From the NCBI GenBank assembly GCA_964344215.1, contig CAYFMP010000037.1, positions 1 through 34,382 on the forward strand: a DNA stretch of 34,382 nt. The letters run 5' to 3'. Shown in pieces: positions 8,883 through 16,103 of this stretch. Within the stretch, counting starts at the first letter, position 1. Each line of letters starts with the position of its first letter. The translations under genes were made by a program, and so were the position numbers. The DNA comes from CAYFMP01 sp964344215 (GTDB lineage Bacteria > Pseudomonadota > Alphaproteobacteria > Rhodospirillales > Casp-alpha2). The notes below the pieces were generated by a model. That model was not told where the DNA came from, ran no database searches, and saw nothing but the letters and a program-made list of their open reading frames with translations.

Positions 8883-9815
8883 TCACTTGTCCAGTTCGGC
8901 CGAAAGCTGCGGCACGGCCTCGAACAGGTCCATGCACAGGCCGAAGTCGGCGACCTGGAAAATCGGAGCTTCCTCGTCCTTGTTGATGGCGACGATGACC
9001 TTCGAATCCTTCATCCCGGCCAGGTGCTGGATGGCACCGGAGATGCCGACGGCGATGTAAAGCTCGGGCGCCACCACCTTGCCGGTCTGCCCGACCTGGT
9101 AGTCGTTGGGGACGTAGCCGGCGTCGACGGCGGCGCGTGACGCGCCGACGGCGGCGCCGAGCTTGTCGGCGATCTCCTCGAGCATCGAGAAATTCTCGCC
9201 CGACTGCATGCCGCGGCCGCCGGAGATGACGATCTTGGCGCTGGTCAGCTCGGGCCGTTCGGATTCGGTCAACTCCTCGCCGACGAAGGACGACTTGCCG
9301 GTGTCGCCGGTGGTATCGATCTCCTCGATCGCGGCGCTGCCGCCCTCTGCCGCGGCCGCCTCGAAGGCGGTGGTGCGGATGGTGACGATCTTCACCTGAT
9401 CGGTCGATTGCACGGTCGCCATGGCGTTGCCGGCATAGATCGGCCTTACGAATGTGTCGGCCGATTGGATCTCGGTGATGTCGGAGACTTGGGCGACGTC
9501 GAGGAGAGCGGCGACGCGCGGCAGCAGGTTCTTGCCGCTGGTCGTGGCCGCGGCCAGGATATGGCTGAACTCGGATGCCAGGTTGACCAACAGCGGCGCC
9601 AGGTTCTCGGCCAGCTGATTGGTATAGGCTTCCGTGTCGGCCAGCAGCACGCGGCCGACGCCGTCGATCTGGGCGGCGGCTTCGGCGACGGCGCGGCACC
9701 CGGCGCCGGCGACCAGGACGGCAACCTCGCCGAGTTCCCGGGCGGCGGTGACGGTGTGCAGGGTGGCGACTTTCAGTTCCGCGTTGTCGTGTTCGGCAAT
9801 GACCAGGACGCTCAT
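8883..9815 (-). CDS. etfA: Electron transfer flavoprotein, alpha subunit
   Basis: EtfA binds FAD and, with EtfB, carries electrons from acyl-CoA dehydrogenases to ETF:quinone oxidoreductase. The 310-residue product has the N-terminal ETF domain (VLVIAEHDN) and the C-terminal FAD-binding domain with SGGRGMQSGENF, VGASRAAVDAG, YQVGQTGKVV and AVGISGAIQHLAGM. The start codon overlaps the etfB stop by four bases, implying translational coupling and 1:1 synthesis. The methylsuccinyl-CoA dehydrogenase at 16100-17791 is a likely electron donor in this same window. Confidence 0.96.
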   Translation of the reverse strand: MSVLVIAEHDNAELKVATLHTVTAARELGEVAVLVAGAGCRAVAEAAAQIDGVGRVLLADTEAYTNQLAENLAPLLVNLASEFSHILAAATTSGKNLLPRVAALLDVAQVSDITEIQSADTFVRPIYAGNAMATVQSTDQVKIVTIRTTAFEAAAAEGGSAAIEEIDTTGDTGKSSFVGEELTESERPELTSAKIVISGGRGMQSGENFSMLEEIADKLGAAVGASRAAVDAGYVPNDYQVGQTGKVVAPELYIAVGISGAIQHLAGMKDSKVIVAINKDEEAPIFQVADFGLCMDLFEAVPQLSAELDK

Positions 9816-10564
9816 TGGATCACCTTGGCTTCGTTCCGGAGTTTATCGACCAGTTCGGCGACGTTGCCGACCATGACGCCGGCATCGCGGGCCGGCGGCT
9901 CGACCACCTGCAGCACCTTCAGCCTCGGCGTCGCGTCGACGCCGAGATCGTCGGGGGAATAGGTGTCGATGGGCTTTTTCTTGGCTTTCATGATGTTGGG
10001 CAGCGACGCGTAGCGCGGTTCGTTCAAGCGCAAGTCCACGGTCAGCACGGCCGGCATGTCCAAGAGCACCGTTTCCAGGCCGCCGTCGACCTCGCGGGTG
10101 GCCCGCGCCTTGCCGTCCTCGAAGGCGAGCTTCGAAACGTAGGTGCCCTGCGCCCAGTCGAGCAAGGCGGCCAGCATCTGTCCGGTCTGGTTGGAATCGT
10201 CGTCGATGGCCTGCTTGCCGAGAATGACGACGTCCGGGCTCTCCTTGTCGATCAGAGCCTTGAGGATCTTGGCGACACCCAGCGGTTCGACCTCTATATC
10301 CGTTTCGACCAGGATGCCGCGGTCGGCTCCCATCGCCAGCGCCGTGCGGATGGTCTCTTGGGATTGGCTCGGTCCGATGGAGACGGCGACGAGTTCTTCA
10401 GCCGCGCCCGATTCCCTGAGGCGCACGCCTTCCTCGACGGCAATCTCGTCGAACGGGTTCATCGACATCTTGACGTTGGCCGTCTCGACGCCGGTTTTGT
10501 CCGATTTGACCCGGACCTTGACGTTGAAATCGACGACGCGTTTTACGGCGACAAGGACTTTCAT
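9812..10564 (-). CDS. etfB: Electron transfer flavoprotein, beta subunit
   Basis: EtfB is the AMP-binding partner of EtfA. The 250-residue product begins MKVLVAVKRVVDFNVKVRVK and contains MNPFDEIAVEEGVRL, the DDDSNQTGQ segment and DLRLNEPRYASLPNIMKAKK, all characteristic of EtfB; the length matches the family. The ATG at 10564 was chosen because the family motif begins there; an in-frame extension upstream to 10708 does not resemble EtfB. It heads an etfB-etfA-hbd transcription unit with a good promoter candidate at 10687-10715. Confidence 0.96.
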   Translation of the reverse strand: MKVLVAVKRVVDFNVKVRVKSDKTGVETANVKMSMNPFDEIAVEEGVRLRESGAAEELVAVSIGPSQSQETIRTALAMGADRGILVETDIEVEPLGVAKILKALIDKESPDVVILGKQAIDDDSNQTGQMLAALLDWAQGTYVSKLAFEDGKARATREVDGGLETVLLDMPAVLTVDLRLNEPRYASLPNIMKAKKKPIDTYSPDDLGVDATPRLKVLQVVEPPARDAGVMVGNVAELVDKLRNEAKVIQ

Positions 10565-10686
10565 GGGCAGCCCGCCTTGCAACAGTTGAAACCAGTATCC
10601 CCTTATGTGAAAACGGCGGGCGCGATCCTCGACCTCGGGCTCGAAAAGCCCACAGGAAAAGGGGTTTCCCGCCTTTTCGCAGTCGC

Positions 10687-10715
10687 ACAATAGGACTCGC
10701 CCCAGCACAGGTCAA
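10687..10715 (-). promoter_or_regulatory. Promoter candidate for etfB-etfA-hbd
   Basis: On the minus strand TTGACC (10715-10710) and TATTGT (10692-10687) are separated by 17 bp, about 120 bp upstream of the etfB start and after the end of the adenosyltransferase gene. This matches the sigma-70 consensus well. Between it and etfB a short GGGCT/AGCCC stem can form. Confidence 0.5.
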
Positions 10716-10767
10716 GACGACTTTGCCGGGTCGTCGCAAAAAGCCTGAAAGCGGCTGTGGGCAAGGC

Positions 10768-11328
10768 TCAGCGGTTGGCGCCGGGGTCCCAGAGAACATC
10801 CTCGAGGCCGCCGTCGTTGAGCCGGCGGGCCAGTTGAAACAGATGATCCGACAGCCGGTTGGCGTAGCGCGCGGCTTCCGGGTTGACGGCCTCGGTTTCG
10901 GCCAGCCGGCAGATCAGCCGCTCGGCCCGCCGCACCACCGTGCGGGCCAGGTGCAGATGCGCCGCGGCCTGGCCGCCGCCGGGCAGAATGAACGAGGCCA
11001 GCGGCTCGAGCTCGGCGTTCATGGCGTCGATTTCGGCTTCCAGCCTCTGCACCTGCTGGGCCGTGATCCTGAGCGCGTCGCCGCCCGCTCCGTCCTCGGG
11101 CCGGCACAGATCGGCGCCGAGGTCGAAGAGGTCGTTCTGGATGCGCCCCAGCATGGCGTCGGCCTCGCCGTCGGTGTGCAGCCGGGCGACGCCGATCGCG
11201 GCGTTGGCCTCGTCCGTCGTGCCGTAGGCGTCGACCCTGAGCGCGTGCTTGGCGACCCGTTCGCCGTCGCCGAGCGAGGTCTGACCCTGGTCGCCGCCGC
11301 GCGTGTAAATCTTCGTCAGTTTGACCAA
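10768..11328 (-). CDS. Cob(I)alamin adenosyltransferase, PduO type
   Basis: This enzyme adenosylates cob(I)alamin with ATP to make coenzyme B12. The 186-residue product has the N-terminal ATP-binding KIYTRGGDQGQTSLGDGERV, the YGTTDEANAAIG segment, and the C-terminal ARTVVRRAERL and ANRLSDHLFQLAR helices of the PduO family, so it is not a CobA/CobO-fold enzyme. TTG at 11328 is chosen as start because GGAGGAG lies just upstream and the family begins at VKLTKIYTR. It sits 19 bp after the HIG1-like gene on the same strand. Its product would supply adenosylcobalamin to the ethylmalonyl-CoA mutase at 20812-22821. Confidence 0.9.
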   Translation of the reverse strand: MVKLTKIYTRGGDQGQTSLGDGERVAKHALRVDAYGTTDEANAAIGVARLHTDGEADAMLGRIQNDLFDLGADLCRPEDGAGGDALRITAQQVQRLEAEIDAMNAELEPLASFILPGGGQAAAHLHLARTVVRRAERLICRLAETEAVNPEAARYANRLSDHLFQLARRLNDGGLEDVLWDPGANR

Positions 11329-11347
11329 GGCCGCTCCTCCGCCGCCG

Positions 11348-11545
11348 TCAACTGGTGGCGATCCACAGAATCGCCGCCAGGAAGGCAAGGGCCGCGCCCT
11401 GGAAGATCACCCGCGCCCGCATCAGGTTGTTGGCGTGTTTCAGGTAGAACTTGCCGTGAACCGCGAACGACAGGATGCCGACCACGAGGACGACCAGAGT
11501 GGCGACCATGGCGAGGCCCAACAAATAGGGTAAAGCCGATCCCAT
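11348..11545 (-). CDS. Twin transmembrane helix small protein (HIG1-like)
   Basis: This 65-residue inner-membrane protein has two hydrophobic helices, about residues 5-29 (LPYLLGLAMVATLVVLVVGI) and 46-63 (RVIFQGAALAFLAAILWI). The loop between them, HGKFYLKHANNLMRARV, has the basic, asparagine-containing pattern of HIG1-domain proteins. Bacterial members are found beside cobalamin adenosyltransferase and etf genes in many Alphaproteobacteria; a role near respiratory complexes is suggested by the mitochondrial relatives but is not shown here. It is the first gene of the minus-strand block and is divergent from the rraA-like gene. Confidence 0.8.
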   Translation of the reverse strand: MGSALPYLLGLAMVATLVVLVVGILSFAVHGKFYLKHANNLMRARVIFQGAALAFLAAILWIATS

Positions 11546-11645
11546 CGCCCTGATATAATGGCTGCGCCCGGCGCCGTCATCGAAAATATGTGAACGTACA
11601 TTGGCCTCGGAGCCACTGGCGGAAGGGCCGGAAAGGGAGGAAATC

Positions 11646-12359
11646 GTGGACGCGGAAACCAGGGCCGACCTCGAGCGCATCAGCGTCGCCACCGTCACCA
11701 TGCAGTTGCTGAAGCGCGGCATCCGCAACGTGTCGCTGGCCGGCGTCGTGCCGTTGAACGAGCCGCCGCAGCCGATCCTCGGCCCCGCCTATACGCTGCG
11801 CTTCGTGCCGATGCGCGAGGACCTGTCGGGGCCGGAGGTATTGGGCCGGCCCGACTACGCGCCGAGGCGGGCCATCGAGGAAGCGCCGGAAGGCTCGGTC
11901 CTGGTCATCGACGGCCGCGAGCGCGGCGACATCGCGGTGCTCGGCGACCTTCTGTTGGAACGCCTGAAAGCGCGCCGCGTCGGCGGCGTCGTTTCCGACG
12001 GCGGGGTGCGCGATTTCGAGGAATCGCTGGAACTCGGTTTCCCGGTCTACGCCGCCGGCCCGGCCGCGCCCGCCCATATCGCCGGCCACGCCGCCGCCGA
12101 CGTCGAGGTCGCCATTGCCTGTGGCGGCGTCGCCGTGCTGCCGGGCGACATCGTCAAGGGCGACGGCGACGGCGTCGTCGTCATACCCAAGGCGCTGGCC
12201 GCCGAAGTCGGCCGCGACGGCGTCGAGCAGGAACGCTATGAGCGGTTCGCCAAGCTCAAGATTCAGGGTGGCAGCCCGGTCCCCGGCGTCTATCCGCCGA
12301 GCGAGCAGACCCGCGCCGAGTACGCGAAATGGGTCGAGGCCGGCGAGCCGGAGGGGTAG
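11646..12359 (+). CDS. RraA/HMG-aldolase family protein, 3' end altered by insertion
   Basis: The 237-residue product belongs to the RraA-like superfamily, which includes regulators of RNase E and 4-hydroxy-4-methyl-2-oxoglutarate aldolases. The core GVVSDGGVRDFEE, VLPGDIVKGDGDGVVVIP and an N-terminal TVTMQLLKRG are present. GTG 11646 is favoured as start because GGGAGG lies five bases upstream; ATG 11601 is in frame but without such a site. The last ten residues, WVEAGEPEG plus stop, are encoded by a 24-bp sequence that recurs at 13081-13104. There the frame would read on as LEG and stop, so the original C-terminus was probably a few residues longer before a cassette inserted. Enzyme or regulator cannot be decided. 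Confidence 0.85.
   Translation: MDAETRADLERISVATVTMQLLKRGIRNVSLAGVVPLNEPPQPILGPAYTLRFVPMREDLSGPEVLGRPDYAPRRAIEEAPEGSVLVIDGRERGDIAVLGDLLLERLKARRVGGVVSDGGVRDFEESLELGFPVYAAGPAAPAHIAGHAAADVEVAIACGGVAVLPGDIVKGDGDGVVVIPKALAAEVGRDGVEQERYERFAKLKIQGGSPVPGVYPPSEQTRAEYAKWVEAGEPEG
12334..12357 (+). repeat. 24-bp direct repeat, left copy
   Basis: These 24 bases (beginning TCGAGGCCGG and ending GGAGGGGT) recur exactly at 13081-13104. This copy is the last coding part of the rraA-like gene. The two copies bracket the lower-GC DUF4160/DUF2442 cassette. Confidence 0.9.
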
Positions 12360-12429
12360 TAACGGTGTTCCTGTCACGAGATCGGTGTCGAATAGGTTTG
12401 ACTTATCGTCGTCTGCTAGAAAACACCTA

Positions 12430-12666
12430 ATGCCGACAGTTCTCAGAATTCGTGGCTACCGATTATATTTCTATAGTCATGAACCAAACGAACCGCCTCA
12501 CGTGCATATCGATGCAAGGGGTTCATCAGCTAAGTTTTGGTTGGAACCGGTTGGCCTGGCACGAAATATCGGGTTTAATTCGCGAGAACTTGGATTGATC
12601 CAGGATATCGTTACCGAACATCGGATCACCTTGTTGGAGAGCTGGCATGGGCATTTTGGCGACTAA
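12430..12666 (+). CDS. DUF4160 domain protein
   Basis: The 78-residue product starts MPTVLRIRGYRLYFYSHEPN and contains PPHVHID, the hallmark of DUF4160, followed by AKFWLEP and LGLIQDIVTEH. DUF4160 genes very often sit next to DUF2442 genes, as here, and the pair is regarded as a possible toxin-antitoxin module; this has not been proven for these genes. The end overlaps the next start by 20 bp. The PPHVHI histidines could bind metal, but that is inference. Codon use and GC differ from the flanking chromosomal genes. Confidence 0.85.
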   Translation: MPTVLRIRGYRLYFYSHEPNEPPHVHIDARGSSAKFWLEPVGLARNIGFNSRELGLIQDIVTEHRITLLESWHGHFGD

Positions 12667-13066
12667 CGCGGACGAGCGTGTGAAGGATGTCCGCGTCGGC
12701 GAAGATACCTTGAGTGTCGATCTTATGGATGGGCGCACAATTGCAGCGCCCCTTGCTTGGTATCCCCGTCTCGCGAGTGCCACGCAGGCGCAGTTGGAAA
12801 ATTGGCAGCTGGCGAGCGCGGGTTACGGCATTCACTGGCCCGAATTGGACGAGGATTTAAGTACCGAGGGTTTGCTTCGCGGCGCACCCGGCGTAGTTGC
12901 CCGCAAACCATTTGGTACGAAGGCAAGAACCGGAGAACCTTGCCCCGAGAGCGGCGTGTGGAAACCTCACGGTACATCGCCGGTGACAATCCCGATCGTT
13001 GTTGGCAACCCGATGCCGCCATACAACAACGAGAGCGTCACTTGGACACTGGTTGATTACGCCTAG
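12647..13066 (+). CDS. DUF2442 protein with extra CPESGxW C-terminal module
   Basis: The 139-residue product has an N-terminal DUF2442 domain (about 10-80: VKDVRVGEDTLSVDLMDGR, PLAWYPRLASAT, YGIHWPELDEDLS), the usual partner of DUF4160. Residues about 88-139 are an added module with TGEPCPESGVWKPHG, then GNPMPPYNNESVTWTLV. Similar CP-x-SG-x-W modules occur in proteins around polymorphic toxin systems as I recall them, but I cannot name the domain. GGAGAG precedes the ATG inside the DUF4160 gene, so the two are translationally coupled. The TAG stop overlaps the CTAGAGCGGT motif. Confidence 0.8.
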   Translation: MGILATNADERVKDVRVGEDTLSVDLMDGRTIAAPLAWYPRLASATQAQLENWQLASAGYGIHWPELDEDLSTEGLLRGAPGVVARKPFGTKARTGEPCPESGVWKPHGTSPVTIPIVVGNPMPPYNNESVTWTLVDYA

Positions 13067-13080
13067 AGCGGTAGAAAAAA

Positions 13081-13104
13081 TCGAGGCCGGCGAGCCGGAG
13101 GGGT
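13081..13104 (+). repeat. 24-bp direct repeat, right copy
   Basis: This is an exact copy of 12334-12357. In the rraA reading frame it would continue after the repeat as Leu-Glu-Gly and TGA (ending at 13114), which looks like the original rraA 3' end, now detached from its gene by the cassette. Confidence 0.9.
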
Positions 13105-13117
13105 TGGAGGGCTGAGG

Positions 13118-13837
13118 ATGTCGAGGCTTCTAAGGCCCCTACGCAGACGTCTGGCGGCGCTCGCTGTTGCCGTCGCGGCGCTGCCGATCGCCGCAATCGG
13201 CGCCGTGCCGTCGGCGGTGTCGCCCGTCCTCAAGTCCCTGGGCTGGGAGGAAATCACCTTCGACGGCGAGAAACTCAACCGTTTCGAGGCGTGCGCCGAG
13301 GACTGCATCGCCGTCGAGACCGACGAAAGCGTATCGATGATCGGCCGTCCGGTGTCGGTCGACCTGACGACGATGCCGGTGCTGAAGTGGGAATGGCGGA
13401 TCGAGCAACCGGTGGCGGCGTCGGACCTGACCGCAAAGGGGGCGGACGACCGCGCCATCGCCGTCTACGTCACCTTTCCCTACGACCCCGATACCGCCAG
13501 CCTGGCCGAGAAGCTGCTCAGGCCGGTCGTCGAACTGGCCCGCGGCCGGGACGCGCCGAGCCGCATGATCTCTTACGTGTGGGCCGGCTTCGGGCGGCGC
13601 GGGGAGTTGATCGAGAGCCCGTATTTCGGCGGCGTCAACGCCATCGTCGTCATGCGCAATGGCGGCGACAAGGTCGGCAGCTGGGTCGTGGAGCGGGCCG
13701 ACGTCATGGCCGATCACCGGCGCGCCTTCGGGTATGCGCCGAGAACGGCGGCTCATCTGCTGATCGGCGCCGATTCCGACGACACGCGGACGCGGGGCCG
13801 CGCCCGTGTCCGCAATATCGCTTTCGACGCCGAGTGA
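13118..13837 (+). CDS. Exported DUF3047 family protein
   Basis: This 239-residue protein begins with a signal peptide (basic MSRLLRPLRRR, then a hydrophobic stretch to about residue 28), so it is likely periplasmic. The body has the DUF3047 pattern: LKWEWRIEQPV, a DDRAIAVYVTFPYD strand, SYVWAGFGRRGELIESPYF, VVERADV and HLLIGADSDDT. The fold is presumably a beta-sandwich of the concanavalin/carbohydrate-binding type, but no function is known. It lies just downstream of the insertion scar and 16 bp before the receiver gene. Confidence 0.82.
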   Translation: MSRLLRPLRRRLAALAVAVAALPIAAIGAVPSAVSPVLKSLGWEEITFDGEKLNRFEACAEDCIAVETDESVSMIGRPVSVDLTTMPVLKWEWRIEQPVAASDLTAKGADDRAIAVYVTFPYDPDTASLAEKLLRPVVELARGRDAPSRMISYVWAGFGRRGELIESPYFGGVNAIVVMRNGGDKVGSWVVERADVMADHRRAFGYAPRTAAHLLIGADSDDTRTRGRARVRNIAFDAE

Positions 13838-13853
13838 AGGCCGGGCAAGGGGC

Positions 13854-14240
13854 ATGGCCATCGACAAGAACGTCCGCGTCCTAGTGGTCGACGACCGCGA
13901 GCCGATGCTGAAGATCGCCGAAATCCAACTCACCCATCTCGGATTCGGCAACATCGAGACGGCACTCAACGGCGAGGAAGCGCTCGCCAAGCTCGAAAAG
14001 GGCGGCGCCGCGGTCATTCTCGCCGATTGGCGCATGGAGCCGATGTCGGGCATTCAGCTGCTGCGCACGGTCAAGGCGTCGGAGGCGCTCAGAGGCATCC
14101 CGTTTATCATGATGACGGCCGACAGCAATCCCGATCATGTCCACGAAGCCAAAGAGGCCGGTGCCGAGGGCTACATCGTCAAGCCGTTCACGACGGAAAC
14201 CCTGATGGTCAAGCTGGGTTCCGTGCTCGGCGCCGGTTGA
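13854..14240 (+). CDS. CheY-like single-domain response regulator
   Basis: The 128-residue product is a bare receiver domain: the acidic pair Asp13/Asp14 (VLVVDD), phosphoacceptor Asp58 (ILADWRM), Thr89 (MMTAD) and Lys110 (VKPF) are all present. There is no output domain, so it should act by protein contact, as CheY or DivK-like proteins do. No histidine kinase is in the window, so the partner is unknown. AAGGGGC precedes the ATG; a second in-frame ATG at 13806 lies inside the DUF3047 gene. Confidence 0.93.
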   Translation: MAIDKNVRVLVVDDREPMLKIAEIQLTHLGFGNIETALNGEEALAKLEKGGAAVILADWRMEPMSGIQLLRTVKASEALRGIPFIMMTADSNPDHVHEAKEAGAEGYIVKPFTTETLMVKLGSVLGAG

Positions 14241-14342
14241 GCCGGGCTTGGACGTGGATCAACGACAGCGCCACGGCCGCCCTGCTAAATAGGGAAATCC
14301 GCCGAAACCGGCCGCCGAGCCGTGGGACATGGGAGAGAACCG

Positions 14343-15329
14343 ATGCGCGCCATGGTGTTGAACCGGCCCCGTACGCCGCTCATCGAGACCGACCTTGCCG
14401 ATGCCGACCCCGGCCCCGATCAGGTCCGAATCAAGATCGGCGCTTGCGGGGTGTGCCGAACCGATTTGCACGTGGTCGACGGCGAGCTTGCCGAACCGAG
14501 CCTGCCGATCGTGCCGGGACACGAGATCGTCGGCACCGTCGCCGAGGTCGGCCAACGGGTCGAGCGGTTCCAGGTCGGCGACAGGGTCGGCGTGCCGTGG
14601 CTCGGCCATACCTGCGGGACGTGTAAGTTCTGCCGGTCCGAGCGCGAGAATCTTTGCGAGGAGGCGCGCTTCACCGGTTATCAGATCAACGGCGGCTACG
14701 CCGAATACACGCTGGCCGACCAACGCTACTGCTTCGCGGTCCTGGGCGATTACAGCGACGCCGAGGCGGCGCCGCTGCTGTGCGCCGGGCTGATCGGCTA
14801 CCGCAGCCTGCGGATGACGGGCGACGCCGAGCGGCTCGGCATCTACGGGTTCGGCGCCGCCGCCCATATCGTCGCCCAGGTCGCCCGCCACCAGGGCCGG
14901 CGGGTGTTCGCCTTCACCCGGCCCGGCGATACCGACGCCAAGGCCTTCGCCACCGACTTGGGCGCCGAGTGGGCCGGCGATTCGGGCCAAGCGCCGCCCG
15001 ATGAACTGGACGCCGCCATCATCTTCGCGCCGGTCGGCGCCCTGGTGCCGGAAGCGCTGAGGCGGATCGGGCCGGCCGGCACCGTGGTCTGCGCCGGCAT
15101 CCACATGAGCGACATCCCGTCGTTCCCCTACGAGATCCTGTGGCGCGAGAGGACCGTCCGCTCGGTCGCCAACCTGACCCGGGCCGACGGCGAGGAATTC
15201 CTGGCGCTGGCGCCGGAAGTGCCGGTGCGTACCGAAATCGAGACCTTCCCGCTGGAGCAGGCCAACGAGGCGCTCGGGCGGCTGCGCGACGGGCAGTTGC
15301 GCGGCGCCGCTGTGCTGACCATGGGGTGA
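14343..15329 (+). CDS. Zinc-dependent alcohol dehydrogenase family protein
   Basis: This medium-chain dehydrogenase (328 residues) should oxidise or reduce an alcohol/aldehyde with NAD(P). The catalytic zinc site is visible as GVCRTDLH and PGHEIVGTV, and the structural zinc site as the four cysteines of CGTCKFCRSERENLC. The Rossmann region IYGFGAAAHIVAQVARHQG and the overall length match the TIGR02822 group better than classical ADH. GGGAGA lies six bases before ATG 14343; an ATG at 14322 is in frame but less likely. It converges on the GNAT gene with a 12-bp gap. The substrate is unknown. Confidence 0.88.
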   Translation: MRAMVLNRPRTPLIETDLADADPGPDQVRIKIGACGVCRTDLHVVDGELAEPSLPIVPGHEIVGTVAEVGQRVERFQVGDRVGVPWLGHTCGTCKFCRSERENLCEEARFTGYQINGGYAEYTLADQRYCFAVLGDYSDAEAAPLLCAGLIGYRSLRMTGDAERLGIYGFGAAAHIVAQVARHQGRRVFAFTRPGDTDAKAFATDLGAEWAGDSGQAPPDELDAAIIFAPVGALVPEALRRIGPAGTVVCAGIHMSDIPSFPYEILWRERTVRSVANLTRADGEEFLALAPEVPVRTEIETFPLEQANEALGRLRDGQLRGAAVLTMG

Positions 15330-15341
15330 GCGGGCGGCTTT

Positions 15342-15833
15342 CTAGAGTTCTTTCGAGAAGTAGTACTCGACGCTGTTGGACGCGTCGTCGAGGCGGCGCG
15401 TCAGGGCCGGATCGCGGGCGAAGCCCAAGCCCTCGTAGAGCCTATGCGCGTCGGTGAAGCGGGTGTCCGAGAACAGCATCAGCCGTTCGGCGCCGGCGTC
15501 GCGTGCCGCCTCCTCGGCCATCCGGCAGAACTCGGTGGCGAGCCCACCGCGGCGGGCTCGCGACGCCACGTAGACCCGGTGGATTTCGTGCGTGCCGGCT
15601 TCCGCCGTTGGCCGGACGCCGCCCGAGCCGATGATTTCGGACCGCCTCTCGGCCACCCAGAAACGGCCGCCGCCCGTCGCGAAGGCGGTCTCCGGCGTCA
15701 ACAGGTCGGGCACCTCCTCCTCGACCAGCAGCACGCAGCCTTCGTATTCCCGGTAGCAGCCGTCGATCAGGTCGATCAGCCGCCGGGCATCCGAATCGCG
15801 GACGGCGCGGATGATGAGGTCGGCCGGCGGCAC
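15342..15833 (-). CDS. GNAT-family N-acetyltransferase
   Basis: The 163-residue product has the GNAT fold: N-terminal LIIRAVRDSDARRLIDLID, the central GSGGVRP strand, then motif A (IHRVYVASRARRGGLATEFCR, with the R-x-x-G-x-A acetyl-CoA loop) and the C-terminal LYEGLGF. The acceptor is unknown. The only plausible start is GTG at 15833, five bases from the left end of repeat copy 2. The open frame runs on into the repeat but has no family similarity there. No ribosome binding site is evident, so the repeat may have replaced the native leader. Confidence 0.82.
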   Translation of the reverse strand: MPPADLIIRAVRDSDARRLIDLIDGCYREYEGCVLLVEEEVPDLLTPETAFATGGGRFWVAERRSEIIGSGGVRPTAEAGTHEIHRVYVASRARRGGLATEFCRMAEEAARDAGAERLMLFSDTRFTDAHRLYEGLGFARDPALTRRLDDASNSVEYYFSKEL

Positions 15834-15837
15834 GGGC

Positions 15838-16103
15838 CTAGAGCGGTTCACGTTGATATGGAATCGCTGAGACACGCTCTCCGGTCTCCTGGCAAGGAGC
15901 GGCTCGCGCGGCGATGCGGGGCCATCGGAAACGGGCCGCGACGCCGTCCAGGGGGCCGGAGAACGCGCCTGCGGTCGGTTTTTCGGCCTTCCGGCGTCGT
16001 CGAGGAGGCTCGCCGATGCCCCACATCGCCTTCGCATCCTCTCCTGGCCGGCAGGTCGAAAAACCGATCTCAGCCGCTTCCATATCAACGTGACCCGCTC
16101 TAG
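15838..16103 (+). repeat. 266-bp inverted-repeat element, copy 2 (complete)
   Basis: This complete element begins CTAGAGCGGTTCACGTTGAT and ends with the near-perfect inverse, ATCAACGTGACCCGCTCTAG, giving terminal inverted repeats of about 26 bp with one mismatch that continue imperfectly to about 35 bp. It is about 94% identical to copy 3 over the same length with no gaps. An internal inverted pair, TCTCCGG with CCGGAGA, could extend the fold. Its last CTAG contains the mcd stop codon; its left end abuts the GNAT start. It carries no convincing gene. Confidence 0.93.

Larger units (their letters stand above)
12358..13080 (+). mobile_element. Inserted DUF4160/DUF2442 cassette between 24-bp direct repeats
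   Basis: This 723-bp segment interrupts the 3' end of the rraA-like gene and is bounded by exact 24-bp direct repeats. Its base composition is clearly lower in GC than both flanks. It carries only two overlapping genes, which resemble a toxin-antitoxin-like pair. There is no transposase or integrase inside, so the mechanism is unknown: target duplication, site-specific recombination or repeat-mediated exchange are all possible. The right end contains CTAGAGCGGT (13063-13072), the same ten bases that begin the 266-bp repeat elsewhere in the window. Confidence 0.7.

Noticed and set aside
10635..10660. Hairpin GGGCT/AGCCC as a terminator after the adenosyltransferase gene
   Set aside because: The stem is only five pairs, is not followed by a T tract on the minus strand, and lies downstream of the proposed etfB promoter.
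11554..11559. TATAAT on the plus strand as a promoter for the rraA-like gene
   Set aside because: No reasonable -35 box is found 16-18 bp upstream, so the match alone was not reported.
15341..15350. CTAGAG at the GNAT stop codon as another repeat end
   Set aside because: Only six bases match and the continuation (TTCTTTCG) differs from both repeat families.
15838..16083. An 81-codon open frame on the minus strand that is open in both complete repeat copies (also 24231-24476)
   Set aside because: Most substitutions between the copies change the amino acid (11 replacements in 81), there is no ribosome binding site, and the frame starts and ends in the inverted arms. It looks like a by-product of high GC.
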